The notes under the pieces were generated by a model. The model saw only the letters and a list, made by a program, of their open reading frames with translations. It was not told the origin of the DNA and did not search any database. A program made the translations under genes and the position numbers. From DASUSH01 sp036375215 (GTDB lineage Bacteria > Actinomycetota > Thermoleophilia > Solirubrobacterales > 70-9), in NCBI GenBank assembly GCA_036375215.1, contig DASUSH010000097.1:1-64000 (forward strand): 64,000 bases of DNA, given 5' to 3'. Positions 34,704 through 42,512 of this stretch are shown piece by piece (the first letter of the stretch is position 1; the number at the start of each line of letters is the position of its first letter).

Positions 34704-35665
34704 GGGTCGCGGTGATCTACGGCGGCCGCTCCTCCGAGCACGAGATCTCGCTGCAGTCCGGGGCCTCGGTCGCGGCGGGGCTCGAGGCGGCCGGCCACGA
34801 GGTGGTCCGGGTGCTGATCGGGCGCGACGGGCGCTGGGAGGCCGGTGGCGAGCCGGTGTCGCTCGAGCCCTCCGGCGGGCTGCTGGGCTGCGACGTCGCC
34901 TTCCCCGTCCTGCACGGCCCGTTCGGCGAGGACGGGACGGTCCAGGGCCTCCTCGAGGTGCTCGACGTCGCCTACGCCGGGCCGAACGTCCTCTCGGCCG
35001 CGGTGGCGATGGACAAGCTGATCTGCAAGCGCCTCCTCGCCTTCCACGGCCTGCCCCAGGTCGGGTTCTGCGAGGTCGGCGAGGAGGGGTGGCGCGAGCT
35101 CGCCGAGGGGCTCGGCCTGCCGCTGTGGGTGAAGCCATCGCGGCTCGGGTCCTCGGTCGGGATCAGCCGCGTCGAGTCGCTCGCCGAGCTCGACGCCGCG
35201 ATCGCCGAGGCGGAGTCACACGACCCGCGGGTGATCGTCGAGGCGCACTCGGAGGGCCGCGAGGTGGAGTGCTCGGTGATCGGGAACGAGCGGCCCGAGA
35301 CCTCGCTGCCGGGCGAGATCGTTCCCCGCGGCGACTGGTACGACTTCGACTCGAAGTACTCGGAGGGCGGCATGGAGCTGGCGGTCCCGGCGCCGATCGG
35401 CGACGAAGCCGTCGCCCGCGTGCGCGAGCTCGCCGCCGCGGTCTTCGCCGCGATCGGCAATACCGGCCTCGCGCGCTGCGACTTCTTCGTCACCGACGAC
35501 GGCGAGGTGCTGGTGAACGAGATCAACACGATCCCCGGCTTCACCTCGACGAGCGTCTTTGGCAAGCTCTTCGAGGCGACCGGGGTGCCCTACCCCGAGC
35601 TCTGCGACCGCCTCGTGCACCTCGCGGTCGAGCGCCACGAGTCAGAGCGGGCCCACCGCTTCTAG
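34700..35665 (+). CDS. ddl: D-alanine--D-alanine ligase, second copy
   Basis: A 321-residue ATP-grasp ligase starting at GTG 34700, inside the kinase stop. It has the canonical VIYGGRSSEHEISLQSG N-terminus, FPVLHGPFGEDGTVQGLLE, LWVKPSRLGSSVGISRV and the metal site LVNEINTIPGFTSTSVFGK. Unlike the copy at 1960 it keeps the S-E-H-E motif, so it is the more orthodox Ddl. Translational coupling to a PASTA kinase places precursor supply under the same expression as the sensor. It ends just before a 40-base palindromic repeat. Confidence 0.95.
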   Translation: MRVAVIYGGRSSEHEISLQSGASVAAGLEAAGHEVVRVLIGRDGRWEAGGEPVSLEPSGGLLGCDVAFPVLHGPFGEDGTVQGLLEVLDVAYAGPNVLSAAVAMDKLICKRLLAFHGLPQVGFCEVGEEGWRELAEGLGLPLWVKPSRLGSSVGISRVESLAELDAAIAEAESHDPRVIVEAHSEGREVECSVIGNERPETSLPGEIVPRGDWYDFDSKYSEGGMELAVPAPIGDEAVARVRELAAAVFAAIGNTGLARCDFFVTDDGEVLVNEINTIPGFTSTSVFGKLFEATGVPYPELCDRLVHLAVERHESERAHRF

Positions 35666-35669
35666 GGGG

Positions 35670-35709
35670 GACCTGCCACCCGAGGGGTCTGACCCCAAAG
35701 GGACAGGTC
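35670..35709. repeat. 40-nt palindromic repeat, copy 1
   Basis: GACCTGCCACCCGAGGGGTC followed by TGACCCCAAAGGGACAGGTC. The ends GACCTG/CAGGTC are inverted and the centre GGGGT-CTG-ACCCC is a hairpin. It fills the gap between two convergent genes, and its end supplies two bases of the minus-strand kinase stop codon. The reverse complement of positions 52314-52353 differs at one base. Confidence 0.9.
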
Positions 35710-37240
35710 AGCCCAGCAGGCGGACGTCCGCGATCTCGACGGCGTCGTTGTCGCCGAGGTCGGTGAGCCAGAGCAGGTAGTGCCGGGCGGGGTCGGTGAG
35801 GGACAACTCGGCGGTCACGTCCTCGCCCGCGTCCTCGATCGTCCCGACCGGCTCGCCCCAGCCCTCGAGATCGTCGGGGTGCGGGCTCTCGGATGTGGCG
35901 TAGACCTCGCCGCTCCAGCCGGGCGTCGGCGTCACCACCTTCAGCTCGGCGGCCTCCACGGGCTTGCCGGCGTCGACCGCGATCCCCACGCCCGACTTGT
36001 TCGCGCCCTCGAGGCCGGCCGAGTAGGACTCGGTGGTCCAGGAGGTGCCGGTCTCGTTGCCGTCGATCGCGAGCTCGACCTCCTCGGGGTGCTCGTCGTT
36101 CGGCGGCGTCCCCTCGGGGTCGAAGTCGTCCGCGCCCACGATGTCGCCCACGGGCGCGGCCCCCGTCTCCTTGTTCTTCTGACGCGAGGGCCCCTCGTCG
36201 CCGGTGAAGACAGCGATCGCGATCGCGATCGCGGCGGCGATCAGCACGACCGCGATCCCGGCGACCGAGAGCCGCCGCGGGGTCAGCAGGCGGCGGTTGC
36301 GGGCGGGGACCGAGCGCAGCACGTTGGTCGCCTCCCCGGTGGAGGAGCCGGCCCGCGAGACCTCGACCTCGAGGGCGTGCTCGAGGTCGTCGAGCATCGG
36401 CGCCATCTCGGAGTAGCGGCGGCCGGGGTCCTTCCAGGTCGCCTTCTCGACGACCGCGGCGAGGGCGGATGAGACCTGGGGGCGGCGGACCTGCACGTCC
36501 GGCATCTGCTCGTTCACGTGCTTCATCGCCACGCCGACGAGGGTCTCGGCGGAAAAGGGCGGGGCGCCGATGAGCATCTCGTAGAGGACGACGCCGAGCG
36601 AGTAGATGTCGGAGCGGGCGTCGACGTTGTGTCCCATCGCCTGCTCGGGGGAGACGTAGTCGGTGGTGCCGAGCACGCGGCCGGTGGCGGTCAGCCCGTC
36701 GGCCTCGAGCTCGCGGGCGATCCCGAAGTCGGTGACCTTGGCCCGGCCCTCGGCGTCGATCAGGACGTTCTGGGGCTTAACGTCGCGGTGGACCATGCGC
36801 GCCGCGTGGGCGGCGGCGAGCCCGCGCCCGATCTCGATCGCATAGGCGGCCGCCTCGTCGAGCGGCAGGCGGCCGAGCCGCTCGATCCGCTGCTTCAGCG
36901 TCTCGCCCTCGACGTACTCGAAGACGATGTAGGGGTGGCCGCCGTCCTCGCCGGCGTCGATCACCGAGACCAGGTTCGGGTGCGACAGCTGGGCGACCGT
37001 GCGCGCCTCACGGCGGAAGCGCTCGATCTGGTCGGGCTGGTCTGAGATCTCGCGGTGGAGGAGCTTCACCGCGACCCAGCGCTCGAGGGTCTCGTCTTGG
37101 GCGAGATACACGGTGGACATGCCGCCGGAGCCGAGCTTCGACTCGAGGATGTAGCGCCCGTTGAGCTTGGTGCCGATCACTTCGTCGCTATTTTCGACGT
37201 TAGCCGCCGAACTCGTCCTCACCGGGGGCGGAGAACGCAA
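35708..37240 (-). CDS. Ser/Thr protein kinase with discoidin-like extracellular domain
   Basis: Up to 510 residues. Kinase motifs: KLGSGGMSTVYLA, VAVKLL, HRDVKPQNVLI, DFGIAREL, GTTDYVSPEQAMG. One membrane helix (about 329-350, IAVVLIAAAIAIAIAVF) leads to an extracellular beta-rich domain (about 385-510: IDGNETGTSWTTESY, GVGIAVDAG) of the F5/8-type or discoidin-like kind, suggesting carbohydrate or wall binding. Starts at TTG 37240, GTG 37222 or GTG 37180 are possible, none with a clear ribosome-binding site; the last gives the most usual kinase N-terminus. It diverges from the next gene. Confidence 0.9.
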   Translation of the reverse strand: MRSPPPVRTSSAANVENSDEVIGTKLNGRYILESKLGSGGMSTVYLAQDETLERWVAVKLLHREISDQPDQIERFRREARTVAQLSHPNLVSVIDAGEDGGHPYIVFEYVEGETLKQRIERLGRLPLDEAAAYAIEIGRGLAAAHAARMVHRDVKPQNVLIDAEGRAKVTDFGIARELEADGLTATGRVLGTTDYVSPEQAMGHNVDARSDIYSLGVVLYEMLIGAPPFSAETLVGVAMKHVNEQMPDVQVRRPQVSSALAAVVEKATWKDPGRRYSEMAPMLDDLEHALEVEVSRAGSSTGEATNVLRSVPARNRRLLTPRRLSVAGIAVVLIAAAIAIAIAVFTGDEGPSRQKNKETGAAPVGDIVGADDFDPEGTPPNDEHPEEVELAIDGNETGTSWTTESYSAGLEGANKSGVGIAVDAGKPVEAAELKVVTPTPGWSGEVYATSESPHPDDLEGWGEPVGTIEDAGEDVTAELSLTDPARHYLLWLTDLGDNDAVEIADVRLLG

Positions 37241-37246
37241 GCGACC

Positions 37247-38086
37247 ATGCCTGTCGAAGCCCGTCTCTATACCGATCCAGCCTGCGTTTGGTCGTGGGCG
37301 ACCGAGCCCGAGCGGCGCCGGCTCGAGTGGGAGTTCGGCGACGGGATCGAATTCAGGCCGGTGATGGGCGGGATGGCGCGCACGATCGAGGCGGCCGACC
37401 GGCTCGAGCTGCTCGTCGAGTGGCTCGAGGTGAGCGACGAGACCGGGATGCCCACCGACCCGCTGATCTGGCGCCAGAACCCGCTCTCATCCAGCTACCC
37501 GGCCTGCCAGGCGGTGAAGGCCGCCGCCGAGCAGGGCGCGCCCGCGGCGCTTCGCTACCTGCGCCGCCTGCGCGAGGGGATCATGCTCGGGCGCCGCCGG
37601 CTCGACCACGCCGAGGCCCTGATCGCCGAGGCCGGGCCCGCGGGCCTCGATCGCGAGCGCTTCGAGATCGACCTGCGCTCGCACGCGATCGTCGAAGCCT
37701 TCGGCGCGGACCTCGAGGAGGTCCGCGACCCGCCCGACGACGCCCGCGCCGCCGGGCAGGTCAAGGCGACGGTGGGCGGCGAGCGCGTCGGCTTCCCGTC
37801 GCTCGTCTTCGCCGGCGAGCGCGGCGAGCGCGAGGCGCTTTACGGCCCGGTCCCCTACGAGCGCCTGCGCGCGGCGGCCGCCGCCGTGGGCGCGACGCCG
37901 GCCGCCGAGCGGCCGCCCGAGCCCCTCGCCGCGGTCGAGCGCTTCGGCCGGCTCACCACCCGCGAGCTCGAGGCGCTCACCCAGCGCCCGCGCCCGGTGC
38001 TCGAGGCCGAGCTCTGGTCCCTCGCCCGCGAGTGGCGGCTGAAGCAGGAGGTCTCGGCGTTCGGCGTGCTCTGGGAGGCCGCCTAG
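37247..38086 (+). CDS. DsbA-family thioredoxin-fold protein
   Basis: 279 residues. The N-terminal YTDPACVWSWATEPE resembles the DP-C-x-W-S-W motif of DsbA/2-hydroxychromene isomerase and SpxH-type proteins, with a single Cys where a CxxC is common. The helical insertion (about 80-160) and SSYPACQAVKAAAEQG motif also fit this family, as does the cis-Pro region GFPSLVFAG near 182. No signal peptide is seen, so it acts in the cytoplasm. The single-Cys site argues against ordinary disulfide exchange; an isomerase or adaptor role is possible. Confidence 0.75.
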   Translation: MPVEARLYTDPACVWSWATEPERRRLEWEFGDGIEFRPVMGGMARTIEAADRLELLVEWLEVSDETGMPTDPLIWRQNPLSSSYPACQAVKAAAEQGAPAALRYLRRLREGIMLGRRRLDHAEALIAEAGPAGLDRERFEIDLRSHAIVEAFGADLEEVRDPPDDARAAGQVKATVGGERVGFPSLVFAGERGEREALYGPVPYERLRAAAAAVGATPAAERPPEPLAAVERFGRLTTRELEALTQRPRPVLEAELWSLAREWRLKQEVSAFGVLWEAA

Positions 38087-38096
38087 AGGCGCGGCG

Positions 38097-38744
38097 CTAG
38101 GCGGCCGGCGCGGCCTCGCCCCGGGCCTCGAGGCTGCGGATCATCTCGACGAGCTCCGGCTTCGCCTTCTCGGGGGCGCCGGAGTCGAACGGCGGGTCCG
38201 GGTCGTACTCGATCCCGAGCTGGATCGCCCTGGCGACGTCCTCGTGCGTCTCGCGGGCGACGAGGTGGAGGGCCATGTCGATGCCGGCCGAGACGCCCGC
38301 AGCCGTCATCACCTTGCCGTCCTCGACGAACCGCCGCTTGACCGGCGTCGCCCCGCCCTCGGCGAGCCGGTCGAGGTAGGCCCAGTGCGAGGTCGCCTCG
38401 AGCCCGTCGAGGATCCCCGCGGCGGCGAGGACGAGCGAGCCCGTGCAGACCGACGTCGTCCACTTCGAGGTCTCGTGGACGCGGCGCAGCCAGTCGAGGA
38501 CCTCGTCGTCGGTGAGCAGCGGCCGGTTGCCCTCGCCGCCGGGCACGAGGACGATGTCCGGGTCGGCGAGCTCGCCGATCGAGGCGTCCGCGGTGATCGC
38601 GAGATGGCCGGTGTCGGTCCGCTTCGGCCCCGGCTCCTTGGCGACGAAGGTGAGCTCCCACCCCGGCACGCGGGAGAGGACCTCATAGGGCCCGATCGCG
38701 TCGAGCGCGGTCAGCTTGTCGAAGATGAGGATCGCCACGTTCAT
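38097..38744 (-). CDS. DJ-1/PfpI family protein (isonitrile hydratase-like)
   Basis: A 215-residue class I glutamine amidotransferase-like protein: VAILIFDKLTALDAIGPYEV at the N-terminus, DIVLVPGGEG near 64 and the nucleophile elbow TSVCTGSLVLAAAG with Cys near 99, followed by TSHWAYLD. These match the branch of isonitrile hydratases and GlxA N-terminal domains. The substrate is unknown. It sits three bases after the GlxA-type regulator gene, whose own N-terminal domain is a paralogue. Confidence 0.87.
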   Translation of the reverse strand: MNVAILIFDKLTALDAIGPYEVLSRVPGWELTFVAKEPGPKRTDTGHLAITADASIGELADPDIVLVPGGEGNRPLLTDDEVLDWLRRVHETSKWTTSVCTGSLVLAAAGILDGLEATSHWAYLDRLAEGGATPVKRRFVEDGKVMTAAGVSAGIDMALHLVARETHEDVARAIQLGIEYDPDPPFDSGAPEKAKPELVEMIRSLEARGEAAPAA

Positions 38745-38747
38745 GTC

Positions 38748-39734
38748 TCACTTACCTCCTAGCGCCGGCTGGAAGCGGGCGCGGTAGTCGCTGGGCCGGA
38801 TTCGCAAGCGTCGTTCGAAGGCGCGCCGCATCGTCGTCGCCGTGCCGAAGCCGCAGCGGCGCGCGACCGCGGCGACGGGCTGGGACCCCTCGCTGAGCGC
38901 GATCCGCGCGCGCTCGAGCCGCAGCCCCTCCACGTAGCGGGCCGGGGTCGTCCCCACCTCGCGCTGGAAGACGCGGGCGAAGTTGCGCTCGCTCATGTGG
39001 GTACGCGCGGCGAGGGCGGGCACGCTCAGGTCCGCGTCGAGGTTGTCGGCGATCCAGTCCTGGAGCTCGCGCAGCGGCCCGGGCTCGGCGAGCTGGCCGG
39101 CGAGCGAGGCGCTGAACTGCGACTGGCCGCCCGGGCGCTTTACGAACATCACGTGCCAGCGCGCGACCTCGAGCGCCACCTCCGCGCCGAGGTCATCCTC
39201 GACCAGCGCGAGCGCGAGGTCCATGCCCGCGGTCACCCCGGCCGACGTGTACACGTCTCGGTCGCGGACGAAGATCGGGTCGCGGACGACGTCCACCAGC
39301 GGGTAGCGGCGCGCGAGCGCCGAGCAGGACGCCCAGTGGGTCGTCGCCCGCCGGCCGTCGAGGATGCCCGCGCGGGCGAGCAGGAAGGAGCCCGTGCAGA
39401 CCGAGGCGACCCGCCGCGCCCGGCTCGCCGCGTCGCGCAGCCACTCGATGAGCTCGGCGTCCTGCTCCGCGTCGCTCACCCCGGCGCCGCCGGGGACGAT
39501 CACGGTGTCGACCCCGCTCGTCCACCGGGGGAGGGGCGAGCCCGCCAGCAGCCCGAGGCCCGACGACGTCGTGTGCGACGCAGAGCTCGAGACCATCTCG
39601 ACCTCGTACGAGCCGGGTCGCATCCTGCCCGCGGTCGAGAAGACCTCGGCGGGGCCGACCAGGTCGAGTCCCAGCACCCCGGGGAACGAGACGAGCACGA
39701 TCCTCCGCGGTCGAGTAGCGTCGCCGGCGTTCAT
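38748..39734 (-). CDS. GlxA-type AraC-family transcriptional regulator
   Basis: 328 residues: an N-terminal DJ-1/PfpI domain (about 10-190, VSFPGVLGLDLVGPAEVFS, SVCTGSFLLARAGILDG, THWASC) and a C-terminal AraC helix-turn-helix pair (about 215-320, LSVPALAARTHMSERNFARV then VAAVARRCGFGTATTMRRAF). Such regulators sense small molecules through the DJ-1 domain. It is cotranscribed with the DJ-1 enzyme downstream (three-base gap), which it probably regulates. ATG 39734 faces a small plus-strand gene ten bases away. Confidence 0.9.
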   Translation of the reverse strand: MNAGDATRPRRIVLVSFPGVLGLDLVGPAEVFSTAGRMRPGSYEVEMVSSSASHTTSSGLGLLAGSPLPRWTSGVDTVIVPGGAGVSDAEQDAELIEWLRDAASRARRVASVCTGSFLLARAGILDGRRATTHWASCSALARRYPLVDVVRDPIFVRDRDVYTSAGVTAGMDLALALVEDDLGAEVALEVARWHVMFVKRPGGQSQFSASLAGQLAEPGPLRELQDWIADNLDADLSVPALAARTHMSERNFARVFQREVGTTPARYVEGLRLERARIALSEGSQPVAAVARRCGFGTATTMRRAFERRLRIRPSDYRARFQPALGGK

Positions 39735-39743
39735 CGCGAGCCG

Positions 39744-40004
39744 ATGATCCCCTCGACCGGCGTGGCTGTAAAGACAATCAACGAACGTATTCTGCCAGGA
39801 CGCGCGATCGCCCTCGCGCTCGCCTGCGCGGCGCTGCTCGTGCCGGTCGGCTGCGGGCTTGACGCCGACGAGGAGACGAGCACCGCGACGACGCCGCCGA
39901 CGATCCCGGTCGACGAGGGCGCAAGCGGCCCCTCCGGCCCGAGCGGGCCGACGGGCCCGACCGGCGCGGAGGGCGCGGAGGGCGCGCCCGGGCCGGCGGG
40001 CTAG
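39744..40004 (+). CDS. small secreted/lipoprotein-like protein with collagen-like Gly-X-Y tail
   Basis: About 86 residues from ATG 39744 (or 80 from GTG 39762). A signal-like segment (RAIALALACAALLVPVGCG) ends in a Cys that could be lipidated, although the preceding residues are a poor lipobox. After a short Thr/Pro linker come nine consecutive Gly-X-Y triplets (GASGPSGPSGPTGPTGAEG and on), ending at the stop. No homologue is known to me. Its stop shares the CTAG with the convergent purM stop. The Gly-rich tail could form a short triple helix or be a wall-spanning spacer. Confidence 0.6.
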   Translation: MIPSTGVAVKTINERILPGRAIALALACAALLVPVGCGLDADEETSTATTPPTIPVDEGASGPSGPSGPTGPTGAEGAEGAPGPAG

Positions 40005-41008
40005 GTCCCCGGGGCGAGCTCGATCTTCCCGGCCCGGTCTGTGGCCGAGCCGATCCGCCTCGCCTCCGGATGATGCCGGCGCAGGAGCTCGGCCGCGGCG
40101 TCCGCGTCGGCGGCCGCGACCACGCAGCAGAAGCCGCAGCCCATGTTGAAGACCTCGTGCATCTCGGCGTCGGAGACCGAGCCGAGCTCGGCGATCAGTT
40201 CGAACACGGGCGGCACGGGGAGCGGGTCGTCGATGGCGTAGCCGACCGGCGCCGTCAGGCGCCGCAGGTTGTTGAGGCCGTCGCCCGTGATGTGGGCGAG
40301 GCCCCTGACGTCGGCGCCGGAGCGGAGCAGCTCGAGCACCGCGCGCACGTAGATCTCGGTCGGCTCGAGGAGGACGTCCCCGAGCGGGCGCCCGAGCCGG
40401 TCGTCGGCGAGGTCGAGGTCCGCGAGGGCCCGGCGGGCGAGCGTGTAGCCGTTGGAGTGCAGGCCGGTCGACGGGAGGCCGATGATCGCGTCGCCGGGCT
40501 CGACCCGGGCGCCGTCGACGATCGCGTCGAGCGCGACCGAGCCGATCGCGGCGCCGGAGAGGTCGGGGCCGGCGACCATCTCGCCGAGCTGGGCGAGCTC
40601 GCCGCCCGGGATCTCGATCCCGGCGAGCTCCGCGCCGCGGCCGAGGCCGACGCCGATCGCGCCGCAGACCTCCGGGTCGGCGCTTGGCACGGCGAGGTAG
40701 TCGACCATCGCAAGCGGCTCGGCGCCGACGCAGATCAGGTCGTTCACGTTCATCGCGACGCAGTCGATCCCGACCGTGTCCCAGCGGCCGAGGCGCTCGG
40801 CGACGAGGAGCTTGGTGCCGACGCCGTCGGTCGTGATCGCGATCCCGGTGCGCTCGTCGAACCGGACGACGCTCGCGTAGTGCCCGGGAAGCGGGACGGC
40901 GCGCGAGGCCTCGCCCCCGTGCTTGCGCAGCCCGGCGATCAGGGCGTCGACGGCGCTGTCCGCCCCGGCCTGGCTCACGCCCGACTCCTCGTAGGCCTCC
41001 TGGCTCAC
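40001..41008 (-). CDS. purM: phosphoribosylformylglycinamidine cyclo-ligase
   Basis: 335 residues from GTG 41008. AIR synthetase motifs: YEESGVSQAGADSAVDAL at the N-terminus, TTDGVGTKLLVAERLGR, CVAMNVNDLICVGAEPL, LPSTGLHSNGYTLARRAL, AHITGDGLNNLRRL and EVFNMGCGFCCVV. It closes the imidazole ring in step five of purine synthesis. Here it stands apart from other pur genes and overlaps the uppP stop (GTGA), an unusual partner. The longer frame upstream is uppP in another phase. Confidence 0.95.
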   Translation of the reverse strand: MSQEAYEESGVSQAGADSAVDALIAGLRKHGGEASRAVPLPGHYASVVRFDERTGIAITTDGVGTKLLVAERLGRWDTVGIDCVAMNVNDLICVGAEPLAMVDYLAVPSADPEVCGAIGVGLGRGAELAGIEIPGGELAQLGEMVAGPDLSGAAIGSVALDAIVDGARVEPGDAIIGLPSTGLHSNGYTLARRALADLDLADDRLGRPLGDVLLEPTEIYVRAVLELLRSGADVRGLAHITGDGLNNLRRLTAPVGYAIDDPLPVPPVFELIAELGSVSDAEMHEVFNMGCGFCCVVAAADADAAAELLRRHHPEARRIGSATDRAGKIELAPGT

Positions 41009-41811
41009 TGGCGTCGCATTCTCACGATGACCGCGGCGGCGAGGCCGACCCGGTACGCCGCATAGGGCCAGAGTGCGCCGCCGTCGCGCTCGACGAGGCG
41101 GATCAGGCCCTGCGAGGCGAGGGTCGACGCGAACGAGACGGCGACGCCCGCGGCGATCGACCGGCCCGCCCCCGAGGGCACGCCTCGGCCGGCGAGCCGA
41201 AGGCCCTTGCCGGCGGCCGCGGCGACGATCACCGGCAGGGCCACGGTGCGGGAGAGGAAGTTCGCGTGGCGGCGAGAGAACCGGCGCAGCCGCGCCGCGG
41301 TCAGCGTCGCGCCGTTTCGCGAGACGCCGGGCGCGAGCGCCGCGGCCTGGCCGACCCCGAGCGCGAGCCCGTCGACGGCGCCGGCGTCCCCGTGGCCGCG
41401 TTCCTGCGGGGCCCGGTCCGCGAGCACCATCGCGACCGAGCCGGCGACGAGACCCGCGGCCGTCGCCCGCGGCCCGCCGAGCCGCCGCTCGATGACGCGC
41501 TCGAACAGGACCCCCGCGGCGAGCGCGGGCAGGAAGGAGAGCGCGAGCACCGCCGCCCGGCGGCGGTCGAAGTCGGCGATCTCCGCGGCGATCACTTCGC
41601 GCTGGCCGACCACCAGCGCCGCCGCCGCGCCGCCGTGCAGAGCGACGTCGAACGCCTTGCGCAGCTCGGGGTCGAGCTCCTCCCACCCCCAGTCGCGAAA
41701 CCAGGGGAGGAGCGTGAGGTGGGCCGAGCTCGAGACCGGCAGCAGCTCGGTCGGCCCTTGCACGAGGCCGAGGAGCGCAGCGCGCGCCGGGGTCAGGGCG
41801 CTCGCGCTCAG
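41005..41811 (-). CDS. uppP: undecaprenyl-diphosphatase UppP/BacA
   Basis: About 268 residues with seven or eight hydrophobic segments. The family motifs GLVQGPTELLPVSSSAHLTLL (first 20 of these residues) and ALAPGVSRNGATLTAARL, holding the catalytic Glu/Ser/Arg, are clear. The enzyme recycles the lipid carrier for peptidoglycan and polysaccharides. No ATG, GTG or TTG precedes the first motif; the frame starts with CTG 41811, which overlaps the DedA stop as CTGA, in the style of the neighbouring ATGA/GTGA junctions. A CTG start is therefore proposed. Confidence 0.9.
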   Translation of the reverse strand: MSASALTPARAALLGLVQGPTELLPVSSSAHLTLLPWFRDWGWEELDPELRKAFDVALHGGAAAALVVGQREVIAAEIADFDRRRAAVLALSFLPALAAGVLFERVIERRLGGPRATAAGLVAGSVAMVLADRAPQERGHGDAGAVDGLALGVGQAAALAPGVSRNGATLTAARLRRFSRRHANFLSRTVALPVIVAAAAGKGLRLAGRGVPSGAGRSIAAGVAVSFASTLASQGLIRLVERDGGALWPYAAYRVGLAAAVIVRMRRQ

Positions 41812-42455
41812 GACTCGCCGTCGCCCGCCGCCGCCGCCGCGGGCTCGGCGCGGTTTCGGCGGCGCTTCACGATCAGCCAGACGATCAGGGCGACGATCCC
41901 CGCGAGCACGACGTAGTCGCCGTAATGGAGGTAGTCCCGCCACTCCTCCCACCGGTCGCCGACCTCGCGGCCGACGATGCCGAGCATCAGCACCCAGGGG
42001 ATGCAGCCCGCGAGGGTGAGCAGCGTGAACCGCCAGAACGGCATCCGCGCGATCCCGGCGGGCAGCGAGATGAAGGTGCGGATGATCGGCAGCATCCGCG
42101 TGAAGAAGACGGTCACGTCCCCGTAGCGCTGGAACCAGCGGTCGGCCCAGTCGAGGTGCTTGTGGTTGATGTGGATCAGGCGGTTCTTCTCGAGTAGCTC
42201 CATGCGCCCGTAGTAGCCCGCCGCCCAGGCGACCCACGAGCCGACGACGTTGCCGAGCACGCCCGCGGTGACGATCCCGAACAGGGTCAGGTCCCCCTCG
42301 GAGACGTTGAAGCCGGCGAACAGCATGATCGCCTCGCTCGGGACCGGGATGCAGGCGCTCTCGAGCAGCATCAGGATGAAGACCCCGGCGTAGCCCGTGG
42401 CCTCGATGAAATCGGTCGCCCACTCGACGATCGGATCGACGATGAAGTCCGTCAT
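41808..42455 (-). CDS. DedA-family membrane protein
   Basis: 215 residues with four or five membrane segments. DedA/SNARE-associated motifs: GVFILMLLESACIPVPSEAI near residue 24, GNVVGSWVAWAAGYYGR near 68 and FFTRMLPIIRTFISLPAGIA near 118. DedA proteins include flippases that return undecaprenyl phosphate or other lipids across the membrane. The coupling with UppP, which dephosphorylates the same carrier, supports a role in carrier recycling. ATG 42455 is the first gene of the dedA-uppP-purM chain. Confidence 0.9.
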   Translation of the reverse strand: MTDFIVDPIVEWATDFIEATGYAGVFILMLLESACIPVPSEAIMLFAGFNVSEGDLTLFGIVTAGVLGNVVGSWVAWAAGYYGRMELLEKNRLIHINHKHLDWADRWFQRYGDVTVFFTRMLPIIRTFISLPAGIARMPFWRFTLLTLAGCIPWVLMLGIVGREVGDRWEEWRDYLHYGDYVVLAGIVALIVWLIVKRRRNRAEPAAAAAGDGES

Positions 42456-42512
42456 GCGGCGGGGAAGAGTACGCGGTGGACCCGGGAACGGGCTTTAGAA
42501 TCCGGTTTCCTC

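Noticed and set aside
36205..36237. GCGATC iterations (also at 53409-53430), resembling cyanobacterial HIP1 or a microsatellite
   Set aside because: They encode alternating Ile/Ala membrane-helix residues and are explained by codon choice at high GC.
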